The position numbers and the translations under genes are program-made. Below, piece after piece: positions 22,748 through 32,824 of a stretch of DNA of 64,000 nt. Position 1 is the stretch's first letter, and each line of letters starts with the position of its first letter. Source of the DNA: Anastatus disparis. Its lineage: Eukaryota; Arthropoda; Insecta; Hymenoptera; Eupelmidae. A model generated the notes under the pieces. It made no database searches. It was not told where the DNA came from and saw nothing but the letters and a program-made list of their open reading frames with translations. The stretch lies in NCBI GenBank assembly GCA_017163975.1, contig JAFFSR010000292.1, positions 3,293,501 to 3,357,500 of the forward strand, given 5' to 3'.

Positions 22748-23099
22748 TAAAACTGGTGCTAGGTGTGGGGTATCACTTGTGAAGAAACTATTTTATCTAC
22801 ATTGAAATCAATCGAGAGGATGTTCTACGCGTACATCGCCTTAATCACCATCATTGGGTAAGTAAAAATTTTATTACCATATTATACGTCCTTCGAGGGG
22901 AATACGCGCCCGCTGTGAGCCTTCCAACCGTTAAAATTCAATAAATTATAATTTCTATAAAATTCAAATTAAATTATTTAGTGAAAATTATACATAATTA
23001 AAGTAACAGCAAGTGCTATAAATCATAAATATAATTACAAGTGTCTATCAATATAAAATATATATAATATAAAAATATATACGATATAAAAATAACAAA
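22748..23099 (+). other. Gypsy-like leader with probable primer-binding site
   Basis: Starting at about 22754 the sequence TGGTGCTAGGTGTGGGG begins with TGG, as a tRNA 3'-CCA-primed site should, and resembles retroviral-type sites in form. I could not assign the tRNA. The rest of the leader is AT-rich. It ends at the gag ATG at 23100. Confidence 0.5.
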
Positions 23100-24998
23100 A
23101 TGACACAAGACAACGACACACATAACTCTTCCGACAAAACAAAGCCAATACCAATCGCATATCCTCAAACCCCGGAAGAGGAAGCACTTATAGAACTCCA
23201 CAACGCATTGTCATTAGCAGACTGTGCACTCCAAGAAAGTGACAATAAGGGATTAATGGAATCTGCGCTAAAAAGATTAAATGACATAGTGGTCAATGAT
23301 AAATGTAAAATGAACGATGCAGAGGAATATTTCGTAAAACAGGCCCGAATATACATAACTCGCACGCTTACTGAAATAAGCAAGGCGGAAGAAAAATTGA
23401 ACAAAGAAATAGGCCAAGGAGCCAGATCTAAAATACCCGCAACAACCAGCGACGCAGTGGATCAACCAGCAAATGTTCCTGACACAGACGCAGATCCCCA
23501 AACTGCAGCAATGAAAATGGCACAACAGTTGTACGAATTTGAAAGAAAACACGGATTAGCCCACCGAGTGCTAATAAAATCGCCTCCAAAGGATCAAGGA
23601 GCTACACCAAACATGGATACAATTAACATGATACAAGAACGGATCAATTATGGAACTTATTACAATCGCAGGGAAAATCAGGCCATAGGTACAAGAGGTA
23701 TAAACGCCTTAGCCAACAATTTTAAAGACGATGATCCTCTTGCAGGATTTAACATGTATGAATCACCAGCGAATATACACTTCGCTAGCTCTACACCACA
23801 GCAAATGGCCACAGGAACACCAAGAGAAATACCTAATAGCCTTTCATTGTATCAAGCATTGAATACCATTCCTACCTTTGATGGCAACTCTGATGTACTG
23901 CCTCTATTCTGCAGAGCAGTTCGAGACATTGTAAGAACGTATGGACCGCAGTCAGAAAGATGGGTTTTAAACACACTAGCTACTAAATTCATAGGAAGAG
24001 CAGCAGAAGGTTATACAACGCGGTTAACTCAATACTATACAGTAGAAGGGTTGCTGGCCGATCTAACCAAACATTATAGCTATGCTGGAGGAGCAGACAC
24101 GATTTTGGCAGAAATTAAAATAATCAAAGAGATGCCAGGCGAAAGCGCAGGAGACTACGGCCTAAGAATGCAAATATTACACAATCGTCTCTTGAACTTT
24201 TATGACTCATGCAGAATTCTACGACCTTTCGAGGTGGAAACCTACAAGAATCAGGCAGATAAAGAAGCCCTAGAACAATTTTTATTTGGATTAGACGGCG
24301 ATCTACAACACCAAGTTCGATCAAAGAACCCAATAACGTTAAGAGACGCCATACATGAGGCTATTTCATTCGAACAACGTACAAGCGCGAGGCGACTAAT
24401 GCAACTTTCAACTAACTCAGCAGAAAACTCAGGTCAACTAACTGATATATTATTACAAAAAATTGCTGATCGACTATCTGCAATAAATCTAACACAGCAA
24501 AATAATGCAAACATCAGACTAGCACCAGCAATAGAAATATGCTCATACTGTCGAAAAACAGGTCACTTAGAAGCACAATGCAGAAAAAAGGAATACGATA
24601 ATAAAAAGTGCGATTATTGCAAGAAAAGAGGTCATAATTACGCAGAATGCTATGTGCTAGAAAACGCATTAAAATCAGGCAATATTTATAATCAAGATAA
24701 CAGAGAATATTTTAATAACAATTACCAAAACGCAAATAATAGAAATATCTCACAGTATAATGGTAATTCCAGTAGTAATTATAATAATAACCGTAATAAT
24801 TATAATATTAACAGAAATCAAGGCCGTAATCAAGGCAATACGTACCCTCGGTACAATAACGATAGAAATAATAATTATAATGATAATAACGAGTGTGAAA
24901 ATAATAGTAATGGACTAGACAATGATTCTAGCCAAAATCAACTATGCGATGGTCAAAGCAATATGGAACCTTTAAACTCCCAGGATGCTCGACGCTAG
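23100..24998 (+). CDS. Gypsy-like Gag polyprotein (intact)
   Basis: 632 codons, uninterrupted. It forms the particle that packages element RNA in the cytoplasm. Residues ~255-440 form the capsid-like core (starting NTIPTFDGNSDVLPLF and including LTKHYSYAGGADTI and FLFGLDGDL). Two zinc knuckles follow: CSYCRKTGHLEAQC and CDYCKKRGHNYAEC, both perfect C-x2-C-x4-H-x4-C. The C-terminal ~100 residues are an Asn/Tyr/Arg-rich low-complexity tail. The start at 23100 follows an AAAATG context. The frame overlaps pol by 55 nt, with a slippery site in the overlap. Intactness in an otherwise deleted element suggests recent activity or selection during its spread. Confidence 0.9.
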   Translation: MTQDNDTHNSSDKTKPIPIAYPQTPEEEALIELHNALSLADCALQESDNKGLMESALKRLNDIVVNDKCKMNDAEEYFVKQARIYITRTLTEISKAEEKLNKEIGQGARSKIPATTSDAVDQPANVPDTDADPQTAAMKMAQQLYEFERKHGLAHRVLIKSPPKDQGATPNMDTINMIQERINYGTYYNRRENQAIGTRGINALANNFKDDDPLAGFNMYESPANIHFASSTPQQMATGTPREIPNSLSLYQALNTIPTFDGNSDVLPLFCRAVRDIVRTYGPQSERWVLNTLATKFIGRAAEGYTTRLTQYYTVEGLLADLTKHYSYAGGADTILAEIKIIKEMPGESAGDYGLRMQILHNRLLNFYDSCRILRPFEVETYKNQADKEALEQFLFGLDGDLQHQVRSKNPITLRDAIHEAISFEQRTSARRLMQLSTNSAENSGQLTDILLQKIADRLSAINLTQQNNANIRLAPAIEICSYCRKTGHLEAQCRKKEYDNKKCDYCKKRGHNYAECYVLENALKSGNIYNQDNREYFNNNYQNANNRNISQYNGNSSSNYNNNRNNYNINRNQGRNQGNTYPRYNNDRNNNYNDNNECENNSNGLDNDSSQNQLCDGQSNMEPLNSQDARR

Positions 24999-25017
24999 GG
25001 TCCTGTGGAGTCGAGCA
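24971..25017 (+). promoter_or_regulatory. Programmed -1 ribosomal frameshift signal (gag-pro)
   Basis: The heptamer T TTA AAC (24971-24977) sits in the correct zero-frame phase for the X XXY YYZ rule. An 8-nt spacer is followed by a stem TGCTCGAC (24986-24993) pairing perfectly with GTCGAGCA (25010-25017). The gag stop codon lies in the 16-nt loop. A -1 shift at the heptamer continues into the protease frame. The loop CCTG could pair with CAGG downstream (25028 onward) to form a weak pseudoknot. Frameshift activity is inferred. Confidence 0.8.
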
Positions 25018-26245
25018 GCTAAGCAATCAGGCCAAGAAATACGAACGATCCAGCTTACGGGAATGTACTATAGAATTTATACAAGCTGGAAGAAAGCCCC
25101 CAATAGTTGAATTAAGTGGGCCATTTTTAAAGTCCAGAAAAGGTCGTTTTTACGTTGATACAGGTGCTAACGTAACTATTATAAAGAAAAGCACAATATC
25201 AAATAATATGTATATAAATCCACATAAGATTGTTTCAATAAACGGTGTCATTCCAGGTGAATGTATGTCATTAGGACAGGTGAATCTATTTCTGAATAAA
25301 ACATTATTTGAAGTACAAGTAGTCCCAGATGATTTCCCAATAGATACAGATGGATTAATAGGTTGGGATGTGATCAATAAATATAAAGGACAAGTTAATG
25401 CCGCTCGTAAATGCCTAGAATTAAATAGCAATATATTACCATTTATTGAAGAAGAATGCTTTATTACCACTCCTCGCACAAGACAAATTAATTATGCACG
25501 TGTCAAAGATATCAGTGAAGATATAGAATTCGTACCGCTCCAAGATATAGGATCGGGCATCTTAGTTGGCGATTTCGTAGCCAATTATAATGAAGGCAAA
25601 GCATATGCCATGTGTATTAATACTAATGACAGCGCGGTAGAAGTAAAACCGCCAGAAGTTAAGTCAGATGTATGCAAGGTCATGAATATTATAAATAAAG
25701 AAGAAAAAATGATCGAAATAAATAATAATAAAAGAATAAATAATAATGAAGCGAATAAAAGGATGTTACGTGCACAAAAATTAAACATATCAAGCGAGGA
25801 AAAAGAGAATAAAGCAGCAAAGATACTTAACCAAACTGAATCTAAAATATCAAGGCATTTAAATATAGAAGAAATAGAAAATATTAACAAACTAATCAAA
25901 GAAAAACCAATTATAATTAAGTCACCTAGAGAAAAACTAAGAAAAACACATTTAGTAAAGCATAAAAATGAGTTAATTACAGAAGTACCAATAAAAACCA
26001 CAAGATTTAGACACCAACGTATAGGAGAACATTTGGAATCGGGAGGTACTAAGTCATCGGAGAACCCGTACTCCTCGTTTATGTGGATAGTGACAAAACC
26101 ACCAAAAGTTAATCTAACACCATCCAATTATAAATCAAAGTGTTATTATGATCAAAAGCAAAATATTAAACACCTTAGAGAAGGAGAAATGGTTTACTTA
26201 ATGAAGAAGCCAAAACATCAGAAAACGAATAAAGAATATGGATAA
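24971..26245 (+). pseudogene. Gypsy-like pol remnant: protease and fused ends of reverse transcriptase and integrase
   Basis: Entered by -1 frameshifting from gag. The aspartic protease has the active site YVDTGANVT and the flap-side block LIGWDVI. After about 150 linker residues rich in Lys/Asn, the sequence NPYSSFMWIVTKPPK resembles the first reverse-transcriptase block. It then passes directly to NYKSKCYYDQKQN and LREGEMVYLMKKP, which resemble the integrase C-terminal domain of 17.6/297-type elements. The catalytic YxDD box, RNase H and integrase DDE core are absent. The frame is open across the join, so the deletion was in frame or the product has been kept open. It should make protease only. 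Confidence 0.75.
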
Positions 26246-26477
26246 TAACTATAAAATTCTATAAATAATAAATAAATTTAGTAAAATAAAATTTATCCGC
26301 GGCCCTCAGACGCCGACGATCGTAAAATATTAAATAAATATAATAATAATCAAAGAAACAGTAAGATAAATTTTTTCCACGGCCCTCAGACGCCGACGAT
26401 AGTTTCAAATATAAATTAGTAACTACAAAGTAACTATAGATATAATTATTAATAGAATCAAATAAATAAAAAAATAA

Positions 26478-26508
<31 letters not shown>

Positions 26509-27610
26509 CAAAAATTTAGTAATCAAAAAATATTAAATAAAACAACAAACATACTTATAATAATAACATACAAATAAATTAATAGACAAGTTACTTTGAA
26601 AAAAAAACCTTAAAATGTATTATAAGAGAATTTAATTAAATAAATAGTAAGATAATAGATATTATTACTATCAGCAATTCTAGAAGAAATAAAGAGAATA
26701 AAAGAAATGAGATATAAAATTATTTCGTTTATTCAGGAATTCACTTATATTAAAGTAAATATAACATATAAATTATGATTATATAAAGACATCTAATATG
26801 GCTATACTTAACTATTAAATATTCTTCTCCTTGCATTATTAAAAAAAAAAAAAAGAAAAGAAAAGTAATACACGGAATAGTATAAGATAAACCATACATC
26901 AGGGAAACAGAAATATTCCTGGTCAACTTACAGAATACAGTAGAAGAAGAAAATAAGAAAAATAATAAAATCATCAAGAGATAATAAAAGAGAAGAATAA
27001 AGAATAAAAGAGAAAGAGAACAAAAGGAATAAAGAGCGCACACATATAATTAAGAAGAAAACTCAATTCCAAAGCGCAAATCTCACAATAATCGATGGAG
27101 CAGAAATCAAATCTTAAAATAAAACAAACCTAAACAAAAAAGTTTTATATAGATTGAACAATATTCGCAAAATATACATATATATGTCGAGAAAAAGTAA
27201 AGAAAATTGATTTAATAATTATATTAAATAAAGAATATTCCCGCAATTAATTAAATAAGGGATAGATTATTACATAAGTAAATAAAGAACTAAGACTTAA
27301 ATTATTAAAATAGCAAATATAAAATAATCCCTCCCTCGAAAGCATTGAAATAAATAAAAGAAAATTATAAGCACACTAATGCTTAACTATTGTCAGGAAA
27401 ATTCCTGATACAAGTATTCGAGAAATAATTCTCAGGTTGCATACGTGCTATCTGATGAATGCCCATGGCAAAGAGGATCCACAAGTGGAATCCCAAAATT
27501 TCTCTAAGAAATGGCACCATACACTAAGAGTGTATGATATGTCCGCCATAATTCATAATAATAAGTTAAGAAATTATCGAACCAGGAACGCAAAAAAAAA
27601 ATATGCGTAA

Positions 27611-27800
27611 AAAAAGAGTTTAGTGGAGTAGCGGCTAAGGCGCGTGACTCGTATTCCCGTTGGCGCGGGATCGATTCCCCGTCTGGTCGCTTTTTCGCTG
27701 ACTCTGCCGTGGGCTGACAACACGTTAAATAATACGTCAAACTGTGTTGTATTAAACTGAATTTTTCTATGTGTTAAAAAGGGCAGTAATGCCCGCGAAG
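27611..27800 (+). mobile_element. tRNA-derived SINE-like insert
   Basis: The head resembles a tRNA gene: an A-box-like stretch GTAGCGGCTAAGGCGCGTGA (27628-27647) and a B-box match GGATCGATTCC (27668-27678), the usual pol III promoter pair. It is followed by a unique region and an A-rich end at about 27800-27810. It stands out as GC-rich in an AT-rich background. It cannot be a functional tRNA because a cloverleaf with an acceptor stem cannot be closed around it by eye. Confidence 0.5.
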
Positions 27801-28594
27801 AAAAAAATTTTTACCTGGTACCAAACAAAAAAAAGAGAATAAAATTTTAATTAGTCAAGGGACGGATTATTATAAATTATAAACAAAATTATAATAAAAA
27901 CCTTATCAAAATTGGTTACGGGAATAATATTAATAGTAACATTGACAAAAGTAATAATTTTTATAGTAATGTAAAAACTAGACATATAATACGATCGAAA
28001 ACAAAGTATATATGTATATGCATGCGTCCAAGAAATAAAAGTAAAAGGAAAGAAATATAGACAAATAAAACGAGAAAAAGATGAAGAAATAAATATATAT
28101 AGAGATAAAAACAACACACAATGCAAGAAGAAGGAACAAATAACTATATAATTATAGAAGAAAGGGAGTTAAGTGAAAACTTGCATAAACGTAAAGAAGT
28201 CTTAAAATACGCGCATTAAATATTAACAAAAAAAAAATATATTAAAATACAAAATTATCTAGAAATGCTGATTAAATGCATATAAATATAGATATGCTCG
28301 AAATTATCAAAAATATATCTATACATTATAACCAATATTCAACGGTAATAATTTAAATAAATTATCTAGAGTCTATAAAATAATTATATCCGAAGCTTAA
28401 TAACAATATACAGTAATTAATCAAATAAATAACTAACAACAGCAAAACAGAAATGTTTAAACTTATAAAATAAAAATATAGAAAGGATAAAAATATATAA
28501 AAACGAAAATAAGTATCAAACTATTAGATGGCTCACATATACATTAATACGATACTCATGCACATACTAATACGCACGCCACGCTTCTATAGCA

Positions 28595-28710
28595 CCAACA
28601 CTTTGCAGTCAAATTCACACGCACGTGATCATATACGATTCACAGTGAAAAGAATACCAACACTTTACAGTCAAATTCACACGTACGTAATCACGTATGC
28701 ACCTACACAG
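28595..28710. repeat. Two-copy direct repeat, 62-bp period
   Basis: CCAACACTTTGCAGTCAAAT at 28595 and CCAACACTTTACAGTCAAAT at 28657, each followed by TCACACG(C/T)ACGT(G/A)ATCA. Lies in the gypsy-like 3' region. Confidence 0.7.
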
Positions 28711-30116
28711 CCTAAAGACTTCAAGCAGTAAGAGCCCCCACCGCTAGCGATCAAGCACTCAGACGCATACAGACGTAATAGGTATACGAACTGTATAACA
28801 GTGTGCGCAACGAATTGTAGCACAAAGAGGAATAAAGCACGTGTAGTATAGGCACGCACATAAGAGTACATAGACGGGCCACTCACAAAAAAAAAGAGAA
28901 TTATAATTAATTAAACAATAAATAATAATAAACAAAGATGATAAATTATTTATTATATAATATACATAAATAAACACTATAATATCACTTAATATTGTTA
29001 AACATAATTGATTGAACAATAAATAAGAATAAACTCACATACCTATATCAGGACAAGAATAGGAAAATTATTAATAATAATTATAAAATTATTGTATAAT
29101 CATTAATAAACATACATAAACGTTATAATAATCATATAGTCACTTAATATTATTAAATATAAATAATTAAACAATAAATAATGACTATATATACAATAAA
29201 ATTAAGAATTAACGCATGACCCTATTTCGGGACACACCATGTTACAGTTTCAGGACAGATATACAAACTATATTGTAATATCGAGACACATGAGAAAATC
29301 ATTATTAACCTTAAAAGGGATAAATTAGATATAGTTAAATAATGTAAAGAGTAATTATAACCTCTAATTATTAATAAACAAGTTATATGTAAAAAAAAAA
29401 TACGATATAATAAAATTTGAATATTATATTATAATAACAGGACATTTATGGAAAAAACCATAAAACTAATAAAATAAACATGTTTAAATAGAAAAAGATT
29501 TTTAAATAAAGTGCATATAATAAACTGAACTTATTGATCATAAATAAGCATGAAACATACAGTCACCTTATAACAAGGTAAAAAGTAGATAAGATTCCTG
29601 CCTAACATGTTGCAGGCATACAGGAATTAATAAGCCAAGAAAAATTAAGATTATAACAATAATAACTGACTTAAAATTTGCATTAAAAATTGGAAGCCTC
29701 CAGCTATTGAGGGGCCCCTTTGTAATTAATTGTTAAAGAATATTTTCAGGTACCAGTACAGTTTCTGAGGAATATATATAATCAAAAAGGATAAAAATCG
29801 TATCTAGAGAAGTCAAGAATAAACATATTCAAAAGCAATTACTCCAACGACGAATGCAAGGAAAACACGAACAAAACATTTTCTTTTAAAAACATAATCT
29901 TATGTAAATTTTAATGTACACAAAAAGAGAGATATATAGTCAGAATAGAAATGTATTTGATAGGTACACAACACTACTCTACATAAACTAATGTAACACA
30001 TACAATTAGGCAAGCTTAAATAAATTTCATTGAATTATACAGAGCCTTAGGTAAAACAGAAAATAAATTTTTTAAGGTATTAATCGTCGAGGGCGCCCAT
30101 ACCACGGCCTCAGACG

Positions 30117-30744
30117 TGTTACGGATTCTATATCCTATAAAATGAATAAGAATTAATATCAGCAATATACAAAGAATGCGACGAATACACGTTCCAACAA
30201 GTAAAGACAGATAACGCTGACTGTCATACTAACAAGTTATAACCTGCCTGGAAACAACGAAAAGCGTCGAGCACCATAGAAAAAGAGCTGACCACCCAGC
30301 AACAGGTTAAGACCAGAACGAAAAGTCACTGACGGACTGATCAGCAAATTCCAATCAATAACGAATATTCTAGAAGGATAGGTACGTGGAAACAACGAAT
30401 TTAGCGAGTATAAATACAGCCGGACATCCCACGAGGAGTCAGTCAGTAGACCATCAATAGAGAGATGTAGAGAGAGTAAGCAACCAACCTTTAGCCACGA
30501 ACGACGGGAGTACGCCTGTTTGGAGCAAGCAGCAAGGAACGTATTAGGCGACGAATTAATAATAGGACATATCTCTCTCTCGACGAAAGTATTAATAAAC
30601 TTATATTCATATCATAACTACTGAGTATTTATTTAATTCTTCACGCAAACTGACTGCTTGGGTTTACCAAGATTAGTCGTGATACAAAAGATACCCACCA
30701 TCTTATAATTAAATATAAATATACACATACGTAAAAACGTAACA
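30117..30744 (+). repeat. Gypsy-like 3' LTR
   Basis: 628 bp, same boundaries as the 5' LTR, followed by TATA. About five substitutions relative to 22120-22747 by eye. Confidence 0.95.
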
Positions 30745-31559
30745 TATACTACTAACTACAAATATAAATAATTAAAAAATAATTCATTTTTATACAAAAT
30801 ATATGTATGAATTATGTATATATAATTAATATTACATATAAAAATTCCAAGAAGTATTTTCCAGAAATATTATTTTTTATTCATAAAAGTAAGTAAAAAA
30901 TTATATAAAATTTTATAAACAATTATATTAAATAATTTTACAATATTTACAAAAATTAGAACAAAAAGATATAAAAAATTCCAAGTATATTGACAAAAAA
31001 AGAGGATAATATATAAAAATTTTTTTAATTTCTGTTTTCAAAATTTTCAGTCATAATAAAAACAGGTACAATTTTTCTAATATTCTAAATTTATAAATTA
31101 AAAAAATTTTTGAATTTCTAAATACTGTTTAATAGTAAGTATAAGTAATATTTTTTTTATATTTAAATATATTAAATTTGATATACATATTATTTCTAAA
31201 ATTTTATATTTCGGCGAACATATTTAAAAGATGTTTTTTTTTTATTTTTAATAAATAAATACAAAAATTATTTTTTTTATTTATTTATTAAAAAAAAACA
31301 TTTGTTAGAAATGTGAGTGGAAATAGGCCTCCTGGGGAGACCACTAAAAAAAAACACACCTACATATATACCTCGGTATTCAAAAATACTAGGTGGTGTG
31401 GAAAATATAGAAATATGTTTATAATACAAACTCTATAAATTTAATAATTTAGATAAAAAAACAAAAATTTGTCAATGCTATAGACATTCTTAAGATATTA
31501 GTATTTATGAAAATTGGTTTTATATAAACAATAAAAACTTTTATTATATAACATCATAT
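30745..31559. other. AT-rich sequence without recognised genes
   Basis: Extremely AT-rich. A slightly GC-richer island (31316-31400, GGCCTCCTGGGGAGACCAC) shows nothing further. Ends at the ATAT flank of the DNA transposon. Confidence 0.4.
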
Positions 31560-32088
31560 GGCTGATTCCATTCAGATTCATGCAGGCCATCACTGATCGA
31601 ATTTTTTTTTTTCTTCTAAGTAATGAAAATACCTTCTATTATGTATATGAAAATGAAATTTACCTTGTAGAACGCTCAAATTTTTTTTTTTACTACAGCA
31701 ATTTTAGTGTTGGATGTAAAAACGAAAATTCGAAAATTGAAAATGAACCTCTACTTTTAAATGACTATAGCTCCGTCAATTTTCAACCTTTTTAGGCGTT
31801 CTTTTAACGAAAATGTGCGAAATTCTGTCTAGTTTTAAATGCAATCTCGATTTTTGTAATACAATTTGGTCTCACTGAGTTATTTACGAAAAACCGAAAA
31901 AAGCGATTTTTTTCAAACATGATTTTCTCAAAAACTATATATTTTTTTTTTTTTTTAATTTTTATATGATTTTATACATAAAAAATACTAACTTTTAGGG
32001 TAGGTGAGAATATGCGATTTTGCCTTATATTTTTTTTAACAGATTTTTAAACGTTTTTTTTATATTTTCGATTTTAAAAAATTGATAT
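31560..32088. repeat. Left terminal inverted repeat, outer part
   Basis: Mirrors 41567-42095 with scattered indels in A/T runs. It continues after the BEL insertion at 38559-38765. Confidence 0.85.
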
Positions 32089-32472
32089 TGTTGGAATTTC
32101 CCGCCAAAGAAGCTTGGCGTCGTGGCGCGCGTGCGCGGGGACGCGACCATGGATGCCGCGTGGGACGCCACTTTCTCCCTCTCTCTCTCTCATCATCGCC
32201 TATAAAGGCACGCGCCTCGCGTGTCTGAGGTTCAGACGACGTTCATCAGCCCTACTACGAGGATTGCAGTGAATCAGAGAAGAACTCATTTAGTTTAAAC
32301 TCAGTGCTTTTTTTTGAAGACAAGGATTCTTAGTTTTGTTTAGTGATTGTGTATTCAAGTTTAGTTTATTTTTTTTTCGATCATTCAAGTGTAGTGTTTT
32401 GTTTAATAAAAGTTTACCTTAATTTCGAAGTGACGCCAACCGAATCGTGATTTTCCCGCTCCACTCCCAACA
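32089..32472 (+). repeat. BEL 5' LTR
   Basis: 384 bp. GC-rich first half (CGTGGCGCGCGTGCGCGGG) and a CT microsatellite before the TATA box; AATAAA at about 32404. Confidence 0.95.
32201..32240 (+). promoter_or_regulatory. BEL LTR core promoter
   Basis: TATAAAGG at 32201 and TTCAGACG at 32231, 30 nt apart, matching a TATA box and an arthropod-type TCAG initiator. The same arrangement occurs in the 3' LTR near 38288. Confidence 0.7.
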
Positions 32473-32475
32473 AAA

Positions 32476-32493
32476 TGGTCCTTCGAGCCGGAT
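32476..32493 (+). promoter_or_regulatory. BEL primer-binding site, tRNA-Tyr
   Basis: TGGTCCTTCGAGCCGGAT, three bases after the LTR, is complementary to the 3' end of insect tRNA-Tyr (ATCCGGCTCGAAGGA plus CCA). This is a strong primer assignment and supports an insect host. Confidence 0.85.
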
Positions 32494-32557
32494 AAACTCT
32501 GTGTAGTGAAAGTGGGGAGATTTTTACAAAGACGACAATTAAGTGGAAAGGAATTGG

Positions 32558-32799
32558 AGGCTCTTACCGCCTATCTCCAATACCAAGGCTTCCCATGCCT
32601 ACGGGGAAGAACAAGGCTCTAGCCGCCTGTGGTATAGACACAGGCTCTTACTGCCCATTGTGTCTATAGAGGCTCCTACTGCCTCTGGGGAAGAGAAAAG
32701 GCTCTTACCGCCTTAAGCAAGAGAAAAGGCTCTTACTGCTTACAGTGAACAATAGAGGCTCTTACCGCCTGCAGTCGGCAACAAAGGCTCCCAACGCCT
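32558..32799 (+). repeat. Nine-unit array of mini-hairpins in the BEL leader
   Basis: Nine copies of AGGC-N7-GCCT, usually AGGCTCTTACCGCCT, start at 32558, 32586, 32614, 32642, 32670, 32698, 32727, 32756 and 32785, i.e. every 28 or 29 nt. The 4-bp stem and 7-nt loop length hold in all units (unit 4 ends GCCC and unit 7 ends GCTT); the linkers vary. Position between the primer site and the gag ATG suggests an RNA-level role such as packaging or translation. Confidence 0.85.
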
Positions 32800-32824
32800 A
32801 CCTTTTTTTGAAATCTGTTTCAGC

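Larger units (their letters stand above)
26246..30116 (+). other. Gypsy-like long non-coding 3' region
   Basis: 3.9 kb of A-rich sequence with no envelope-like or other convincing frame. It holds the phrase CGGCCCTCAGACGCCGACGAT twice (26301-26321 and 26382-26402), a shortened version (CGGCCTCAGACG) directly before the 3' LTR, a SINE-like insert (27611-27800), a 62-bp direct repeat (28595 onward) and loosely repeated AT-rich units of about 160 bp (28900-29220). No obvious polypurine tract abuts the 3' LTR. Confidence 0.6.
22120..30744 (+). mobile_element. Ty3/gypsy-like LTR retrotransposon, pol-deleted
   Basis: 8.6 kb with 628-bp LTRs (TGTTACGG...CGTAACA) and a TATA duplication on both sides. 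Gag is intact. Pol begins with an aspartic protease, then jumps from the first reverse-transcriptase block to what looks like the integrase C-terminal domain, so reverse transcriptase, RNase H and most of integrase are missing. The LTRs differ at about five positions by eye. Recent insertion of a deleted copy implies mobilisation by proteins supplied in trans, or a deletion after insertion. About 3.9 kb of AT-rich, non-coding sequence follows pol. Confidence 0.9.

Noticed and set aside
25150..26127. Minus-strand hydrophobic frames opposite gypsy pol
   Set aside because: Antisense shadows of the Lys/Asn-rich pol linker.
27628..27690. Functional tRNA gene
   Set aside because: A- and B-box-like words exist, but no acceptor stem or cloverleaf can be closed; SINE head is a better reading.
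26246..30116. Envelope gene of an errantivirus-like element
   Set aside because: No long frame, signal peptide or membrane segment in any plus-strand frame.
32558..32799. CRISPR-like array (short repeats with regular spacing)
   Set aside because: Animal DNA, units only 15 bp with a hairpin core and linkers of 13-14 nt, located in a retrotransposon leader; no cas genes.
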